From Nocardioides kribbensis (GTDB lineage Bacteria > Actinomycetota > Actinomycetes > Propionibacteriales > Nocardioidaceae), in contig NZ_JADCLL010000006.1 of the NCBI RefSeq assembly GCF_015070375.1, forward strand, positions 186,001 through 250,000: a stretch of 64,000 bases of DNA, in the 5' to 3' direction. Numbering within the stretch: the first letter of the stretch is position 1; the number at the start of each line of letters is the position of its first letter. Below the pieces are notes generated by a model. It saw only the letters and a list, made by a program, of their open reading frames with translations, did not search any database and had not been told where the DNA came from. The translations under genes and the position numbers were made by a program. This document shows, piece after piece, positions 53,728 to 62,963 of this stretch.

Positions 53728-54429
53728 GTGCCCGTCCTCGAGCTCCACGCCGCCGCGGTCACCGTCGACACCACCGACGGCGAGCGCGTGGTGCTGCACC
53801 CCACCACCCTGCGGCTGACCGAGCGCCGCGTGGCGGTGATCGGCGCCAACGGCTCCGGCAAGTCGACCCTGGCCCGGCTCTTCAACGGCCTGGTCGAGCC
53901 CACCTCCGGCCGCGTGGTCGTCGACGGTCTCGACGTGGCCCGTGAGGCCGGAGCCGTGCGCCGCAGGGTCGGCTTCTGCTTCACCGACCCCGCCGCCCAG
54001 CTGGTGATGCCGACCTGCGTCGAGGACGTCGAGCTGTCGCTGCGCCGCCACGAGCGCAACGGCGCACAGCGCCGCGCCCGGGCCCTGGAGGTGCTGGAGC
54101 GCTACGGACTCGGCCAGCACGCCGACGTGTCGGTGCACGCCCTGTCGGGGGGCCAGAAGCAGCTGCTGGCGCTGGCCGGGGTGCTGGCCGCCGAGCCGGC
54201 CGTGCTGGTGGCCGACGAGCCGACGACCCTGCTCGACCTGGCCAACACCCGCCGCGTCGGCGACCTGCTCCTCGGCCTCGACCAGCAGCTGCTGCTCGTG
54301 ACCCACGACCTCGACCTGGCCGCGCGCTGCGACCGCGTGGTCGTCGTGGAGGACGCCCGCGTGCGCTACGACGGGCCGGCCGAGGCCGGGGTCGCCGACT
54401 ACGTCGCCTCCGTGGCGGAGCGCTCGTGA
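53728..54429 (+). CDS. bioM: ECF transporter ATPase BioM
   Basis: 233-residue ABC ATPase: Walker A AVIGANGSGKSTLARLFNGL, Q loop region in CFTDPAAQLVMPTCVEDVELSL, signature LSGGQKQLLALAGVL, Walker B AVLVADEPTTLLDL. It energises the BioY transporter. GTG 53728, 19 bases after bioY. Confidence 0.94.
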   Translation: MPVLELHAAAVTVDTTDGERVVLHPTTLRLTERRVAVIGANGSGKSTLARLFNGLVEPTSGRVVVDGLDVAREAGAVRRRVGFCFTDPAAQLVMPTCVEDVELSLRRHERNGAQRRARALEVLERYGLGQHADVSVHALSGGQKQLLALAGVLAAEPAVLVADEPTTLLDLANTRRVGDLLLGLDQQLLLVTHDLDLAARCDRVVVVEDARVRYDGPAEAGVADYVASVAERS

Positions 54430-55040
54430 GCCAGCCGTCGATGGTGGCGATCCACCAGCCCGGCGACACGCTGCTGCACCGCCTGCCCGTGGGCCCGAAG
54501 CTGGCCGGACTCGGCGCGCTCAGCCTCACCATCGTGCTGGTGCGCAGCGCCCCCGCCTCGCTGCTGTTCCTCGCCGTGGCGCTCGGCCTGGCCCTCCTGG
54601 CGCGGGTGCGGCTGCCGCTGCTGCTGACCGCCGCGCGCGGCGTGCTGCTCATCGCGCTGGTCGCCTCCCTCGTGCAGGGCCTCTTCTACGGCGCCGGCAA
54701 GGCCGTCGAGACCTTCGTCGACCTCCTCGCCCTCACCCTCGCCGCGGTCGTGGTCACCGCCACGACGCCGGTCAACGCCATGCTCGACGCGCTCGTGCGC
54801 TGGTCGGGCCCGCTGCGCCACGTCGGGGTGCCGCCCGAGCGGGTCGCCCTCACCGTCGGTCTGGCCGTGCAGGCCCTGCCCGGCACCGTCGCCCTGGCGC
54901 TGGAGACGCGCGACGCCGCCCGCGCCCGCGGCCTGGGCCGGCACCCCCGCGCCTACCTCACGCCCTTCGTGGTGCGGGTGGTGGCCCGCGCCCACGAGAC
55001 CGGTGACGCGCTCGCAGCGCGCGGGCTCGGCGACGACTGA
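54426..55040 (+). CDS. bioN: ECF transporter T-component BioN
   Basis: 204-residue CbiQ/EcfT-family membrane coupling protein: DTLLHRLPVGPKLAGLGALSLTIVLVRSAPASLLFLAVALGLALLARV, then coupling helices with RDAARARGLG and ALAARGLGDD (the Ala-Arg-Gly motifs). GTG 54426 overlaps the bioM stop (GTGA). Completes the BioMNY unit. Confidence 0.92.
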   Translation: MSQPSMVAIHQPGDTLLHRLPVGPKLAGLGALSLTIVLVRSAPASLLFLAVALGLALLARVRLPLLLTAARGVLLIALVASLVQGLFYGAGKAVETFVDLLALTLAAVVVTATTPVNAMLDALVRWSGPLRHVGVPPERVALTVGLAVQALPGTVALALETRDAARARGLGRHPRAYLTPFVVRVVARAHETGDALAARGLGDD

Positions 55041-55076
55041 GCCGGGCCGTGCGCGGCGGCGCCGTAGGATCGAGGG

Positions 55077-55391
55077 GTGCTGACCCTCGACCCGCAGACC
55101 GCCGACGAGGTCTACCGCGTCGCGCTGGCCGGTGACCGGCGCCCGCCGCTGCGGCGGGCCCTCGTGGTGGCGCTCGACGTCTGGTTCGCGCTGAGCGGCG
55201 GCACCCTGGAGTGCTCCTCGGCCGGCACGGTGGAGGTGCACGAGCGACACTCCGGGCGCCGGGTGCTGGCCATCGACGTGGAGAGCCCCGAGGTCGCCAG
55301 CCACACCCTGCACCACCTGCGCACCGAGCTCGCCGAGCTCAGCCCCGAGGAGTTCCGCGAGCAGTGGGGCGTCGACGAGCGGGCGGTCTGA
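55077..55391 (+). CDS. Small conserved actinobacterial protein
   Basis: 104-residue acidic protein: PPLRRALVVALDVWFALSGGTLECSSAGTVEVHERHSGRRVLAIDVESPEVASHTLHHLRTELAELSPEEFREQWG. A mixed alpha/beta protein without a known motif. I do not recognise a function. GTG 55077, 36 bases after bioN; codon use like its neighbours. Confidence 0.7.
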   Translation: MLTLDPQTADEVYRVALAGDRRPPLRRALVVALDVWFALSGGTLECSSAGTVEVHERHSGRRVLAIDVESPEVASHTLHHLRTELAELSPEEFREQWGVDERAV

Positions 55392-55427
55392 ACCCGGCCC
55401 GACCTGCCCGACCCATCCGCTCCTGTC

Positions 55428-56858
<1,431 letters not shown>

Positions 56859-56887
56859 GCGCCGACGCTAGCGCCTCGGGGTCGTCC

Positions 56888-57307
56888 TCAGGACGGCACG
56901 CCGCTGACGGCCAGGGCGACACCCAGCGCGAGGAGACCGGCCCAGACCGGCACCGCCAGCAGCGGCACCCAGAAGGCCACGCGGCGCCGGACCATCCGCA
57001 CGGTGGACCAGCAGGTCGCGATGAGCAGCACGACCCACGGCGAGCCGGCGGCGACGAGGATCCCGGCGCCGATGCGGCCGGTGTCGCACTGCACCGAGCC
57101 GCCGCAGCCGTCGGAGACCATCCCGAGGAAGAGCCCGAAGAACGACGCGACGAGCGCGCCCATGGCCAGCACCAGCAGCAGGAGGATCGTGACGGTGACG
57201 TCGAGCGGGCGCGAGCGCGGCGCCGGCGGGCGCACCGGCGGCGGCACCGCCGGCCCGTACGGCGCGTAGGGCACCGGCGGGGCGGGGTCGGGCCGGGGGT
57301 CGCTCAC
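56888..57307 (-). CDS. Proline-rich small membrane protein
   Basis: 139-residue protein: Pro-rich cytoplasmic N terminus (PRPDPAPPVPYAPYGPAVPPPVRPPAP), then three hydrophobic segments (VTILLLLVLAMGALVASFFGLFLG; GAGILVAAGSPWVVLLIATCW; FWVPLLAVPVWAGLLALGVALA). No known motif. Starts GTG 57307 or ATG 57316; the large inverted repeat begins two bases beyond the latter. Confidence 0.7.
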   Translation of the reverse strand: MSDPRPDPAPPVPYAPYGPAVPPPVRPPAPRSRPLDVTVTILLLLVLAMGALVASFFGLFLGMVSDGCGGSVQCDTGRIGAGILVAAGSPWVVLLIATCWSTVRMVRRRVAFWVPLLAVPVWAGLLALGVALAVSGVPS

Positions 57308-57317
57308 GCACCGCATG

Positions 57318-57383
57318 TTACTGACCGTTGCGACCACTGGCTGACCGTCACGACTGTCAGCCAGTGGTCTCAACGGTCAGTAA
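57318..57383. repeat. Large inverted repeat, 28-base arms
   Basis: Arm 1 at 57318-57345 and arm 2 at 57356-57383 are complementary except for one mismatch, around a 10-base spacer (57346-57355). The arms contain TTACTGACCG and CCACTGGCTGAC. AT content is higher than in the surroundings. It lies between two minus-strand genes; it could be a terminator for the FMN reductase gene, though no U-tract follows, or a small mobile-element remnant. Confidence 0.85.
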
Positions 57384-57405
57384 GACGTGTCCCCCCGCGG
57401 GTGCA

Positions 57406-57957
57406 TCAGGCCGCGGAGGTGGCCGGCTGGTAGGCGGCGAGGGTCCGCACGGCGCCGGTGAGGCGGCCGAGCACCTCGGTGTCGGTGAGCACGTCGACCT
57501 CGAGGGCCGACTGCGAGACGAGGACGTCCTCGACGACGGTGGCGCCGGCGATGCCCGCGGAGCGCACGGTGTCGGCGTGGGCCCACTTGCCGCCGTAGGG
57601 GGTGGGGGTGGCGCCTACGACGCCGAAGGGCTTGCCCACGATGGCGCCGGCGCCGTAGGGGCGCGAGAGCCAGTCGATGGCGTTGTTGAGCACGGCCGGC
57701 ATCGTGCCGTTGTACTCGGGCGTGACGGCGAGGACCCGGTCGGCCGCGGCGACGCGCTCACGCAGGGCGACCGCGGCGGCGGGGGCGTCGCCGGCGTCGA
57801 GGTCCTCGTTGTAGAACGGCAGGTCGGCGAGGCCGTCGACGATGTCGAGCACGACGCCCTCGGGGGCCTGGTCGCGCAGGACCTCGGCGAGGCGACGGTT
57901 GAGGGAGTCGGCGCGCAGGCTGCCGACCAGGACGGCGACGGTGGTGGTCTCGGACAT
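57406..57957 (-). CDS. NADPH-dependent FMN reductase family protein
   Basis: 183-residue flavodoxin-like protein: VLVGSLRADSLNRRLAEVL is the FMN-phosphate loop; PFYNEDLDAG and VTPEYNGTMPAVLNNAIDWLSRP are family signatures (NAD(P)H:quinone/azo/chromate reductases). ATG 57957. Divergent from a TetR regulator, with a palindromic operator in the gap. Confidence 0.9.
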   Translation of the reverse strand: MSETTTVAVLVGSLRADSLNRRLAEVLRDQAPEGVVLDIVDGLADLPFYNEDLDAGDAPAAAVALRERVAAADRVLAVTPEYNGTMPAVLNNAIDWLSRPYGAGAIVGKPFGVVGATPTPYGGKWAHADTVRSAGIAGATVVEDVLVSQSALEVDVLTDTEVLGRLTGAVRTLAAYQPATSAA

Positions 57958-58063
57958 GGGGTGCTCCTCGGAGGACGGTCGGTCCCGCCGTCGGGCGGGT
58001 CGTGGGGTGCCGACGGCGGGCCGGCGGGTCTGCAGTCCGGTGGTGCCGGACGGTCGTGATCTT

Positions 58064-58083
58064 AAACGGACCGCAGTCCGTTT
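58064..58083. promoter_or_regulatory. TetR-type operator
   Basis: AAACGGAC-CGCA-GTCCGTTT, a perfect inverted repeat with a 4-base centre, between the divergent FMN reductase and TetR genes. Probably the binding site of that TetR protein, controlling both. Confidence 0.75.
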
Positions 58084-58146
58084 TCATTCCCGCCGGGCTG
58101 TGGAACCGGTCACCCGGCTGGTCCGGCTCCCTAGACTGGGCGGACC

Positions 58147-58743
58147 ATGACCGAGCGGCCCCTCCTCCCCCTCCTCCACGACGCCCCGGTCGAGCGCGCC
58201 GACGCGGCCCGCAACCGTGCGGCCCTGCTGGAGGCCGCGGGCCGGCTGATCGGGCGGTGCGGTGGCCTGGAGCGGGTCACGATGGAGGCGGTCGCCGCCG
58301 AGGCGGGCGTCGGCAAGGGCACCGTCTTCCGCCGCTTCGACTCCCGCGAGGGTCTGATGGCGGCCCTGCTCGACCACTCCGAGACCGCCTGGCAGGCCTC
58401 GGTCATCTCCGGCCCGCCGCCGCTCGGGCCCGGCGCTCCCCCGCTCGACCGGCTGCTGGCCTTCGGCCGCTCGCGGATCGAGGCCACCCTGCTCAGCGCC
58501 GATCTCATCCGCGCCGCCGGGCGGGCGGGCACGCGGTCCTACGCGGCGTACTCCTTCGTCGCCATGCACGTGCGCCACCTGCTCACCGAGCTCGAGGTGG
58601 GCGGCGACCTGCCCCTGCTGGCTACCGCCCTGCTCGCCCCGCTCGAGGTGCCGGTGCTGGAGCAGCAGGTGCGCGTCGAGGGCTTCGCCGTCGAGCGGGT
58701 CTACGCCGCCTGGGCCGACCTGGTCCGCCGCGTCGTGGCCTGA
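58147..58743 (+). CDS. TetR/AcrR family regulator
   Basis: 198-residue regulator: N-terminal HTH AARNRAALLEAAGRLIGRCGGLERVTMEAVAAEAGVGKGTVFRRFDSREGLMAALL, then a variable ligand domain. Divergent from the FMN reductase gene (pair probably responds to quinone or electrophile stress, by analogy). ATG 58147. Confidence 0.9.
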   Translation: MTERPLLPLLHDAPVERADAARNRAALLEAAGRLIGRCGGLERVTMEAVAAEAGVGKGTVFRRFDSREGLMAALLDHSETAWQASVISGPPPLGPGAPPLDRLLAFGRSRIEATLLSADLIRAAGRAGTRSYAAYSFVAMHVRHLLTELEVGGDLPLLATALLAPLEVPVLEQQVRVEGFAVERVYAAWADLVRRVVA

Positions 58744-58760
58744 GCGGCCGGCCCCGGGGC

Positions 58761-60389
58761 TCAGCCCGCGTGGCGGCGCAGGCCGAAGGTGACGCCGTCG
58801 ACGAGGGCGCCCCAGGAGGCCTCGATGACGTTGGCGCCGACCCCGACGGTGACCCACGACGACTCCCCGTCGGTGGTCTCGATGAGCACCCGGGTGATCG
58901 CGTCGGTGCCGTGCCCCTGGTCGAGGATGCGCACCTTGTAGTCGATCAGCTCGAAGCGGGCGACCTCGGGATAGGCCTGCCCGATGGCGGCGCGCAGGGC
59001 CTGGTCGAGGGCGTTGACCGGACCGTTGCCCTCGCCGGTCACGACGTAGCGCACGTCGGCGGCACACAGCTTCACCGTGGCCTCCGACAGCGCCTCCACC
59101 CCCGCGGGCGCCCCCGCGCGGGTCTCGGTGATGACGCGCCACGACTCGACGTCGAAGTACGACGGGCGGCGGCCCTCGACCTCCTCGACGAGCAGCAGCT
59201 CGAAGGAGGCGTCGGCGGCCTCGAAGGTGTAGCCGCGCGACTCCAGCACCTTGACCCGGTCGGTGATGCGGCCCACGAGCTCCTTGCGCGACTCCCCGGA
59301 GAGGTCGAAGCCCAGCTCGCGGCCCTTGAGCTCGATCGAGGCGCGACCGGCCATGTCGGAGACCAGCAGCCTCATGTCGTTGCCGACGCCGACGGGGTCC
59401 ATGTGCTGGTAGAGGTTCGGGTCGACCTTGATCGCGCTGGCGTGCAGCCCCGCCTTGTGGGCGAAGGCGGAGGTGCCCACGTAGGGCTGGCGGGACGCGG
59501 GCGGGACGTTGGTCACCTCGGCCACCGCGTGGGCGATGCGGGTGGCCTCGCGCAGACGGCCGTCGGGCAGCAGGGCGCGACCGGTCTTGAGCTCGAGGTT
59601 GGCCACGACGGTGACCAGGTCGGCGTTGCCGGTGCGCTCGCCGTAGCCGTTGATGCAGCCCTGCACGTGGGTAGCTCCGGCCTCGACGGCCGCCAGCGAG
59701 TTGGCCACCGCGCAGCCGGTGTCGTTGTGGGCGTGGATGCCCACGTGGAGTCCGCCCGACCCCGAGCCCGCCCCGCGCGCACCGAGGGACTCCACGACGT
59801 CGTGCACGGTGTCGGCCACCCACGGCGGCAGCATCCCGCCGTTGGTGTCGCACAGCGCGACGACCTCGGCCCCGGCCTCGGCCGCCGTGCGCAGCACCTC
59901 GAGGGCGTAGCCGCGGTCGAGGCGGTAGCCGTCGAAGAAGTGCTCGGCGTCGACGAAGACCTGCTGGCCCTCCTCGCGCAGGTGGGTGACGGTGTCGCGC
60001 ACCATCGCGAGGTTCTCCTCCAGCGTGGTGCGCAGGGCCAGCTCCACGTGGCGGGTGTGCGCCTTGGCCACCAGGGTCACGGTGCCGGCGCCGCTGTCGC
60101 GCAGGGCGGCCGTGCCCGGGTCGTCGGCGGCGCGCACGCCGGCCCGGCGGGTCGCCCCGAACGCCGCGAGCCGGGCGTGGCGCAGGTCGAGCTCGGTGGC
60201 GGCACGACGGAAGAACTCGGTGTCCTTGGGGTTGGCCCCCGGCCAGCCGCCCTCGATGTAGCCGACGCCGAGGCCGTCGAGGAGCGTGGCGATGGTCAGC
60301 TTGTCGGCGACGGAGAGGTTGAGCCCCTCCTGCTGGGCGCCGTCGCGCATGGTGGTGTCGTAGACGTGGAAGTCGCCGTGCAGGTCCAT
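58761..60389 (-). CDS. cimA: Citramalate synthase
   Basis: 542-residue enzyme condensing pyruvate and acetyl-CoA to (R)-citramalate, the threonine-independent route to isoleucine. DTTMRDGAQQEGLNLS and GYIEGGWPGANPKDTEFF are the HMGL-like metal and substrate motifs; HAHNDTGCAVANSLAAVEAGATHVQGCINGYGERTGNADL is the metal site. A LeuA-type regulatory domain ends the protein (HGTDAITRVLIETTDGESSWVTVGVG). ATG 60389. Expression is probably attenuated by an upstream peptide leader and terminator. Confidence 0.94.
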   Translation of the reverse strand: MDLHGDFHVYDTTMRDGAQQEGLNLSVADKLTIATLLDGLGVGYIEGGWPGANPKDTEFFRRAATELDLRHARLAAFGATRRAGVRAADDPGTAALRDSGAGTVTLVAKAHTRHVELALRTTLEENLAMVRDTVTHLREEGQQVFVDAEHFFDGYRLDRGYALEVLRTAAEAGAEVVALCDTNGGMLPPWVADTVHDVVESLGARGAGSGSGGLHVGIHAHNDTGCAVANSLAAVEAGATHVQGCINGYGERTGNADLVTVVANLELKTGRALLPDGRLREATRIAHAVAEVTNVPPASRQPYVGTSAFAHKAGLHASAIKVDPNLYQHMDPVGVGNDMRLLVSDMAGRASIELKGRELGFDLSGESRKELVGRITDRVKVLESRGYTFEAADASFELLLVEEVEGRRPSYFDVESWRVITETRAGAPAGVEALSEATVKLCAADVRYVVTGEGNGPVNALDQALRAAIGQAYPEVARFELIDYKVRILDQGHGTDAITRVLIETTDGESSWVTVGVGANVIEASWGALVDGVTFGLRRHAG

Positions 60390-60421
60390 GGTCTCGGTGG
60401 TCTCCGTCGTGTTCCGGGCAC

Positions 60422-60447
60422 AAAAAAACCTCTCGCGTGCGAGAGGT
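60422..60447 (-). terminator. Intrinsic terminator in the cimA leader (attenuator)
   Basis: On the minus strand, CCTCTCGC (60446-60439) pairs with GCGAGAGG (60436-60429), followed by seven T (60428-60422). It ends 32 bases before the cimA ATG. A U-tract is rare in this GC-rich window. Just upstream, GCGCGTCG (60482-60475) can pair with CGACGCGC (60456-60449), an arm that overlaps the leader stop codon. Confidence 0.8.
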
Positions 60448-60481
60448 GGCGCGTCGGGGGCCCGGGTGGGCGCTCGACGCG

Positions 60482-60517
60482 CTAGCGAATGATGACGTGG
60501 TGCTGCATGCCGCTCAT
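60482..60517 (-). CDS. cimA leader peptide (candidate)
   Basis: 11-codon frame MSGMQHHVIIR from ATG 60517 (or MQHHVIIR from 60508), stop at 60484-60482. It has Val-Ile-Ile codons GTC ATC ATT, including the rare ATT, just before the stop. It lies 35 bases before the terminator and about 90 before cimA, an isoleucine-pathway gene. This fits ribosome-mediated attenuation sensing charged tRNA-Ile. Its ribosome site is weak (GTGGCAGC before the first ATG). Confidence 0.65.
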   Translation of the reverse strand: MSGMQHHVIIR

Positions 60518-60883
60518 GCTGCCACGCGCGGCCGGCCCCCGACAGGGGGTCCCACGATGCGGCCCGGCGCTGGCCCGTCGCCGGCCGTGCGGTCTCGTAC
60601 GGCGGCCCGGGAGGATCCACCTCGCGGCTGCCATGGGGAGGGGCACGGTCGTGCCCCTCCCCCCAGCAGCGGCGGGTGGTGGTCCGGTGATGGTCCGGCA
60701 GCGGACCAGCGGTGGTCCGGCGGTGGTCCGGCGGTGGTCCAGCGGTGGTCCAGCGGTGGTCCAGCGGTGGTCCGGCGGTGGTCCGGCGCGGACCGCGACC
60801 GCGCGCCACCGGGCCGGCACGCCTCGGGACCGTGGGGTCGGGCGGCCGCGCGGTGCGGACCGGCTGCTCCGGGCGCCCGTCGC
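60518..60883. repeat. 366-base gap, mostly a 12-base tandem repeat
   Basis: No gene seen. 60679-60795 consists of about nine units of a 12-base sequence (gtggtccggcg with a g or a variant gtggtccagcg). The remaining part (60518-60678) would hold the cimA promoter; I cannot pick a clear -10/-35. Confidence 0.85.
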
Positions 60884-62860
60884 TCAGCCGGCGGCCCACC
60901 AGGAGGGCAGGCTGACGTCGGCCAGGGGCGGGCTGTCGTCGGGGGTCCAGCGGGTGCCGCCCTGCGCCTGGGCGAAGGCGCCGGCGGCCGCGAGGAGGAC
61001 CAGCACGACGAGCGACACCACCCAGCGCGCGCCCGAGCGGGCGGCCGGCTCGACCACCCGGGCCAGGGGGCTGCGGACCCGCGAGCCGCCCGGCCCGGCC
61101 CACAGCGACACCGCGACGGTGGCGCCCGAGACGAGGAGGATGGTCGGGGTGGTGGCGGCGACGGCGTAGCACAGCAGCGCCACGGCCAGGCCGAGGCCGA
61201 CGCTCCACAGGGTGAGCACCGCCGTGGCCGGCAACGAGCGGGTCAGCGTCCAGGGGGCGGCCAGCAGCAGGCGGGGGCCGTCGTACCACTTCGGCCCGCG
61301 GGCCCGTCGCCGGTCGGCGGCGACGCTGCCGGCCAGCGACCCGCCCCGCAGGACGGTGACGAGGACCAGCAGCACGGCGAGGGTCACCCACGGCGCGGCG
61401 GCCGTCGCGGTGCCCACCGCGCCCGCCGCGGCCACCAGCAGCGTCGCCCGCCGCGCCCGCTCGGCCAGCGGGGCCCGGGCCACCTCGACCGGCGCGCCCC
61501 ACGGCTCGTGGGCCCAGGGGTCCCCCGGACCCTCAGGACCGTCGGGGTCGTGCCCCTCCGGGCGCCCACCGGGGTGCGCGACCGCGGGATCGCCGGGACC
61601 GGCCTCGGGCCGGGGGGCCGACCAGGGGTCGGGGTCGCCGAGGCGGCGGGTGGGGTCCTCCTCGTAGACACGGGTCGGCGGGTGGTCGCGGTCCACGAGC
61701 GTGCCGTCGGGTCCCCGCCCGTCGTACGCCGCACCCTGCCGGTCGCCCGCGGGCCCCGCCCAGGGGTCGGCCCAGGGGTCGACCCGGGGGTCGGCCACGG
61801 CCGGGTCGTCGCGCACGGACGCGGGGTCGGCGAGCACGTCGGTGGCCGGGTCGGCAGCGGCGTCGGCGTCGGCAGCGCGGTGGGCACCGGCGTCGGTGCC
61901 CGGCCCGGCGGGGTGGCCGAGGCGCTGGGCGACGGCCTCGGCGGCCAGCGCCAGCGGCAGGGTGAAGGGGTCCTCGCGGGCGGGGGCCGGCAGCGGGGCG
62001 GGAGCGGCCTCGGGTCGGGTGGTCTGCGGGCGCAGCCACGCCAGCAGCTCGGCCAGGGTGGGCCGGCGCGCCGGGTCGGGGTGGAGGGCCGCGGCCACGA
62101 CCTGGGCGAGGTCGCCGTCCAGCCCCGACAGGTCGTGCTCGCCGCGGCGCACGCGGTCCATGATCGCCATCGACGGGCCGCGACCGAAGGGCGCGCGGCC
62201 CAGCCCGGCGTAGGCCACGGTGGCGCCCCAGCTGTGCACGTCGGAGGCGGTGGTGGCGTCGTCGCCGTAGAGGATCTCGGGGGCGAGGTAGCCGGGGGTG
62301 CCGAGCAGCCACCCGGTGTGGGTGAGCTTGGGGTCGTCGGCCACGCGCGCCAGACCGAAGTCGATGAGGATCGGGGTGCGCCCCTCCATCAGCACGTTGG
62401 ACGGCTTGACGTCGCGGTGGAGGACTCCCACGGCGTGGACCGAGTCGAGCCCCTCGGCCAGGCAGGCGGCGAACCACACGAGGTCCTCGCCCTCGACGCG
62501 TCCCTCCTCCACGACGTGGTCGTGCAGCGAGAGGCCGGGCACGTAGCGGGTGGCGACGTAGGGCACGACGGCCCACGGGTCGGCGTCCTTGATCTCGGCG
62601 ACCCAGCGGCTGCGGATGCGCGAGAGCGACCCGACCTCGCGGGCCAGCCGGGCGCGGGCCTCGTCGTCGCCCACGATGTGGGGGCGCAGCACCTTGAGCG
62701 CGACCCGCTCGCCGTGGGGCGCGCGGGCGAGGTGGACCACGCCCATGCCGCCCTCGCCGATCTTGGTCAGCAGCGTGTAGGGGCCGACCGTGACCGCCTG
62801 CTGGGGCGGGCGGGGCGAGGTCGCATGCTCGCCGGAGCGCCCGTGGGAGAAGGTCGTCAC
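60884..62860 (-). CDS. Serine/threonine protein kinase with C-terminal membrane domain
   Basis: 658-residue Hanks-type kinase. Gly-rich loop IGEGGMGVVHLA, Lys56 (VALKVL), catalytic loop HRDVKPSN (Asp150), DFG at 167 and GTPGYLAPE. The kinase domain ends near residue 280. A long acidic/Pro linker rich in Asp-Pro-Ala repeats (about 300-480) leads to a C-terminal half with about five membrane segments (ATLLVAAAGAVGTATAAAPWVTLAVLLVLVTVL and others). No PASTA domain. Starts GTG 62860. Role unknown. Confidence 0.9.
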   Translation of the reverse strand: MTTFSHGRSGEHATSPRPPQQAVTVGPYTLLTKIGEGGMGVVHLARAPHGERVALKVLRPHIVGDDEARARLAREVGSLSRIRSRWVAEIKDADPWAVVPYVATRYVPGLSLHDHVVEEGRVEGEDLVWFAACLAEGLDSVHAVGVLHRDVKPSNVLMEGRTPILIDFGLARVADDPKLTHTGWLLGTPGYLAPEILYGDDATTASDVHSWGATVAYAGLGRAPFGRGPSMAIMDRVRRGEHDLSGLDGDLAQVVAAALHPDPARRPTLAELLAWLRPQTTRPEAAPAPLPAPAREDPFTLPLALAAEAVAQRLGHPAGPGTDAGAHRAADADAAADPATDVLADPASVRDDPAVADPRVDPWADPWAGPAGDRQGAAYDGRGPDGTLVDRDHPPTRVYEEDPTRRLGDPDPWSAPRPEAGPGDPAVAHPGGRPEGHDPDGPEGPGDPWAHEPWGAPVEVARAPLAERARRATLLVAAAGAVGTATAAAPWVTLAVLLVLVTVLRGGSLAGSVAADRRRARGPKWYDGPRLLLAAPWTLTRSLPATAVLTLWSVGLGLAVALLCYAVAATTPTILLVSGATVAVSLWAGPGGSRVRSPLARVVEPAARSGARWVVSLVVLVLLAAAGAFAQAQGGTRWTPDDSPPLADVSLPSWWAAG

Positions 62861-62900
62861 CGTGGCAATCTACCGTCGCGAGCCGCCGGAACCGCGACAG

Positions 62901-62942
62901 CCGCGGCCGGTCGCCCCGCCGGAGCGGGGGGACCGGCCGCGG
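62901..62942 (-). terminator. Terminator after the iron-binding lipoprotein gene
   Basis: CCGCGGCCGGTC (62901-62912) pairs perfectly with 62931-62942; inner CCCC/GGGG (62914-62917 with 62925-62928) extends it. It lies 21 bases past the stop at 62964, on the minus strand. Confidence 0.82.
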
Positions 62943-62963
62943 CCGGGGTGCGGGGTCGGGTGG

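Noticed and set aside
58084..60423. A second minus-strand open frame across cimA and the TetR gene
   Set aside because: Out of frame with cimA, Arg-rich, no motif; a shadow of the real genes.
60389..60520. T-box riboswitch upstream of cimA
   Set aside because: I looked for the T-box sequence and a specifier loop and found neither; the short peptide and terminator explain the region better.
60679..60795. CRISPR or coding repeat protein
   Set aside because: 12-base units with no spacers; the frames through it are low complexity without a start or ribosome site.
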